The notes under the pieces were generated by a model. It ran no database searches. It was not told the origin of the DNA and saw only the letters and a program-made list of their open reading frames with translations. The position numbers and the translations under genes are program-made. This document shows positions 62,728 to 64,000 of a DNA stretch of 64,000 nt, piece after piece (position 1 is the stretch's first letter; each line of letters begins with the position of its first letter). Origin of the DNA: CAIKBL01 sp964555355 (GTDB lineage: Bacteria; Pseudomonadota; Gammaproteobacteria; Ga0077536); assembly GCA_964555355.1 (NCBI GenBank), contig CAZKRY010000012.1:124001-188000 (forward strand), read 5' to 3'.

Positions 62728-64000
62728 CTAGGCCATCGCGAATTCGGTATAACCGCGTTCAATCGCCGCGTTACATTCTTTGCGGTAATTGCCCGCGCCC
62801 CCGAAATAAAACAACACCGCGCGTGGTTTGCCCGGGATATTGCCACCCATGAACCATGAGCCTGGTGACTTGGGCAACACCGTCATGTCCACTAGCTCTT
62901 TCATATGCGCGCCCCACTCGGCGACCGCAGCGGTCGTCGGTTCCATCGTTTGATGGCCGTTGTCGCGTAAATGACGGATGGCACGCCCAATCCACTCCAC
63001 GCAGCCATCGATGATGACCGGAATATTCGCAAACGGGCTCTGTGGCCCGCCAACCAAAAATAGGTTCGGAAAACCGTCCACGGTCATGCCGAGATGCGTC
63101 CGCGGGCCTTCGCCCCAGCGCTCGGCCAGCGTCACGCCTTCACGACCGCGAATATCGATGCGCAGTAGCGTACCGGTTACGGCATCGAAGCCAGTGGCAA
63201 ATACGATGATATCGGCCGGGTACTCGGTGGCGCCGACTTGTACGCCACGTTCGGTTATGCCGGCAATCGGCGTCTTGCTGACATCGACGAGTTTTACATT
63301 CTCGCGATTGAAAGTTTCGTAATAGAAGTGCCCGAGCGGTGGTCGCTTGGCGCCGAGCGGATAGTCTTTCGGACATAGCAATTCGGCTGTAGTTGGGTCT
63401 TTTACGATCGCGCGGATCTTATTGCGCACGAATTCGGCGACCACGGCATTGGCGGAATCGCTCGCAAAAATATCGTCGAAGGTTTCAAACAGGAAACGGA
63501 ATGTGCCGACTTCCCAGCCGCGTTCCAAAATGCGCTGGCATTCCGCGAGCGTCACGTCGGCTACGTTGCGCCCGGCATCGTCGAAGTCAAAGCCAAAGGC
63601 CTGCTCGCGCGTGCGCGCCCAGATCCGGTCGTAGTTACGCTTAATCGCTTCGCGTTGATAGTCGTTCATCGGTGCGTTGCGCGCCGGCAGCACGTAATTC
63701 GGCGTGCGCTGAAAAACCGTGAGTTCAGCGGCGGTCTCGGCGACGATTGGAACGAGCTGGACCGCGGTTGCGCCGGTGCCGATCACCGCCACACGCTTAC
63801 CTGCAAAGTCCACTGGCTCATGCGGCCAATTACCCGTGAGGTACCACTCGCCTTTAAATTTTTCGAAGCCCGGGAAATCCGGTTTATAGGGCGTCGATAA
63901 CGGACCCGTCGCCGGAATGAGAAACGTCGCGGTGAAACGCTTGCCGTTATTCGTGGTCACCATCCAACGCTTGGTTTTTTCATCATAGTGCGCGGCGGCA
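62728..64000 (-). CDS. Baeyer-Villiger-type flavin monooxygenase (N-terminus beyond right edge)
   Basis: The frame continues upstream of its first in-window ATG (63963) to the window edge as AHYDEKTKRW, so the start lies outside. The 424 codons present include the NADP-binding VAVIGTGATAVQLVP, the ATG motif FATGFDAVTG and the BVMO fingerprint region FKGEWYLTGNWP. That fingerprint has leucine where family members have histidine (FxGxxxHxxxWP). It may thus be a class B monooxygenase with changed activity. It lies upstream of katG on the same strand. Confidence 0.85.
   Translation of the reverse strand, partial: AAAHYDEKTKRWMVTTNNGKRFTATFLIPATGPLSTPYKPDFPGFEKFKGEWYLTGNWPHEPVDFAGKRVAVIGTGATAVQLVPIVAETAAELTVFQRTPNYVLPARNAPMNDYQREAIKRNYDRIWARTREQAFGFDFDDAGRNVADVTLAECQRILERGWEVGTFRFLFETFDDIFASDSANAVVAEFVRNKIRAIVKDPTTAELLCPKDYPLGAKRPPLGHFYYETFNRENVKLVDVSKTPIAGITERGVQVGATEYPADIIVFATGFDAVTGTLLRIDIRGREGVTLAERWGEGPRTHLGMTVDGFPNLFLVGGPQSPFANIPVIIDGCVEWIGRAIRHLRDNGHQTMEPTTAAVAEWGAHMKELVDMTVLPKSPGSWFMGGNIPGKPRAVLFYFGGAGNYRKECNAAIERGYTEFAMA

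Noticed and set aside
1..64000. tRNA, rRNA, transposase or prophage genes
   Set aside because: Looked for by eye on both strands; none of the typical signatures was found, though a tRNA could be missed without a folding search.

Overview
The window looks like chromosomal DNA of a free-living, GC-rich Gram-negative heterotroph. The best guess is a gammaproteobacterium, from three signs: PEP-CTERM/PrsT surface-sorting genes, a benzoate/cumate-type Rieske dioxygenase operon, and dispersed palindromic repeats of a kind common in that class. No rRNA, tRNA, transposase, integrase or CRISPR array was seen. All family assignments come from reading the translated sequence; no database search was run.

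Layout. 1-4.5 kb: glycogen metabolism (glgA start, glgP, glgC) with a tandem array of palindromic repeats. 4.6-8.9 kb: a PrsT-like TPR protein and a PEP-CTERM protein with a candidate sigma-54 promoter. 9.3-11.4 kb: a small membrane protein and an M48 peptidase. 11.5-14.9 kb: pyrophosphate-dependent phosphofructokinase followed by a membrane H+-pyrophosphatase, a PPi-centred energy module. 15.2-20.8 kb (minus strand): a compact aromatic-acid operon (Rieske dioxygenase alpha and beta, extradiol dioxygenase, dihydrodiol dehydrogenase, ferredoxin-reductase, ACMSD-like decarboxylase). It is controlled by a divergent CymR-like TetR regulator, and a cumate-type operator lies between them. 21.7-31.7 kb: a plus-strand acyl-CoA operon (kinase-like protein, enoyl-CoA hydratase, acyl-CoA ligase, two CaiB/BaiF CoA-transferases, MaoC-type hydratase). 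31.8-41.2 kb: a HAF-repeat surface protein, two acyl-CoA dehydrogenases flanking a MarR regulator, an AlkB-like membrane hydroxylase, a second kinase-like protein, a GST, an amidase and an ABM-domain protein.

41.2-52.5 kb: a CoA-transferase; then a two-domain carboxymuconolactone-decarboxylase/AhpD-like gene in which a UGA stands exactly where the second cysteine of CxxC is expected and is followed at once by a stable hairpin. This is the strongest novel signal in the window, a probable selenoprotein. After its cupin and ABM partners comes a P450 - ferredoxin - diiron-like protein - styrene-oxide-isomerase-like operon, then two paralogous D-aminoacylase-type amidohydrolases and a divergent amidohydrolase. 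52.6-64 kb: a mosaic region with an orphan repeat-containing protein and a remnant of a second copy, an AT-richer AlkC-type DNA glycosylase, two luciferase-like oxidoreductases plus a broken third copy, a LuxR regulator, a PEP-CTERM pseudogene with two in-frame stops, katG, and a Baeyer-Villiger-type monooxygenase running off the right edge.

Taken together the genes suggest an organism that oxidises aromatic acids, alkanes or terpenoid-like compounds through oxygenases and CoA thioesters, stores glycogen, conserves energy through PPi and decorates its surface with PEP-CTERM proteins.
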